Assembly (NCBI GenBank): GCA_964496435.1
Contig: CAZBZP010000007.1
Coordinates: 58,046 to 122,045, forward strand
Direction: 5' to 3'
DNA length: 64,000 bases
Origin: Berkiella sp964496435
GTDB taxonomy: Bacteria; Pseudomonadota; Gammaproteobacteria; Berkiellales; Berkiellaceae
Below the pieces are notes generated by a model, which did not search any database, was not told where the DNA came from, and worked only from the letters and a program-made list of their open reading frames with translations. The translations under genes and the position numbers were made by a program. Positions 63,946 through 64,000 of the stretch are shown piece after piece (position 1 is the first letter of the stretch; the number at the start of each line of letters is the position of its first letter).

Positions 63946-64000
63946 TGGCGGAGCGGACGGGACTCGAACCCGCGACCCCCGGCGTGACAGGCCGGTATTC
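63946..64000 (-). tRNA. tRNA-Asp (GTC), cut by the window edge
   Basis: The minus strand gives the 3' part of a tRNA: anticodon loop CCTGTCACGC with anticodon GTC, variable loop GGGGTCG, T arm CGGGTTCGAGTCCCG and acceptor end CCGCTCCGCCA with encoded CCA. It matches E. coli tRNA-Asp closely. The 5' half lies beyond the window. Confidence 0.95.

Overview
The window reads as a chromosomal segment of an AT-rich gammaproteobacterium of the Legionella/Coxiella type (order Legionellales). Three things point that way. The housekeeping genes have gammaproteobacterial context: a yafS-like methyltransferase, rnhA and dnaQ divergent from gloB; ppsA divergent from its regulator ppsR; rlmJ, nhaD, ppiD. 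AddA/AddB-type recombination genes are present. Between them sit many genes with eukaryote-like parts: ankyrin repeats, F-box-like segments with a basic c-Myc-like nuclear localisation motif, and a eukaryotic-type protein kinase. Such genes suggest a bacterium living inside protist or animal cells, possibly inside the nucleus as described for Candidatus Berkiella. The genus is inference. No secretion-system genes are visible, so 'effector' is always inferred from domain content.

Layout. 1-4.25 kb: the end of one gene, then two related large proteins, the second with ankyrin repeats. 4.26-8.07 kb: two paralogous F-box-like/helical-repeat proteins with a shared promoter-region element. 8.1-11.5 kb: ppsA and ppsR. 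11.6-18.0 kb: a eukaryotic-like kinase, the methylcitrate genes prpB-prpC-prpD and an APC permease. 18.2-20.75 kb: a two-gene ABC exporter and a Nudix CoA pyrophosphatase. 20.7-29.5 kb: a third member of the 0.3-4.2 kb protein family, a 5'-nucleotidase and addA/addB. 29.8-36.5 kb (+ strand): glycerophosphodiesterase, methionine importer metNIQ, MFS transporter, NhaD and rlmJ. 36.7-42.9 kb: coiled-coil protein, dnaQ, rnhA, methyltransferase, gloB, a MltD-like transglycosylase and a pentapeptide-repeat protein. 43-47.2 kb: outer-membrane protein, P-loop (zeta-toxin-like) protein and HDOD-GAF regulator. 47.2-54 kb: a four-gene oligopeptide ABC importer. 54.3-58.5 kb: GNAT-like protein and small membrane, lipo- and HTH proteins. 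58.6-58.9 kb: a 58-residue peptide gene with a double-glycine leader. 59.1-61.64 kb: an array of 160-bp tandem units, each folding into a long hairpin, containing a 100-N assembly gap and a small AT-rich gene island. 61.7-64 kb: ppiD and a truncated tRNA-Asp.

How genes work together. PpsA makes PEP from pyruvate and PpsR switches PpsA by phosphorylation. PrpBCD turn propionyl-CoA-derived carbon into pyruvate and succinate, so this stretch feeds gluconeogenesis from amino-acid or fatty-acid carbon. MetNIQ, the oligopeptide importer, the APC permease and the MFS protein fit reliance on host amino acids. AddAB process double-strand breaks.

Most worth a second look: the double-glycine leader peptide with its own promoter and dyad; the F-box/NLS paralog pair; the three-member family with a conserved GW-x-x-H ... 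Cys domain; the hairpin array; and a roughly 95-bp palindromic element placed just upstream of both ppsR and ppiD.
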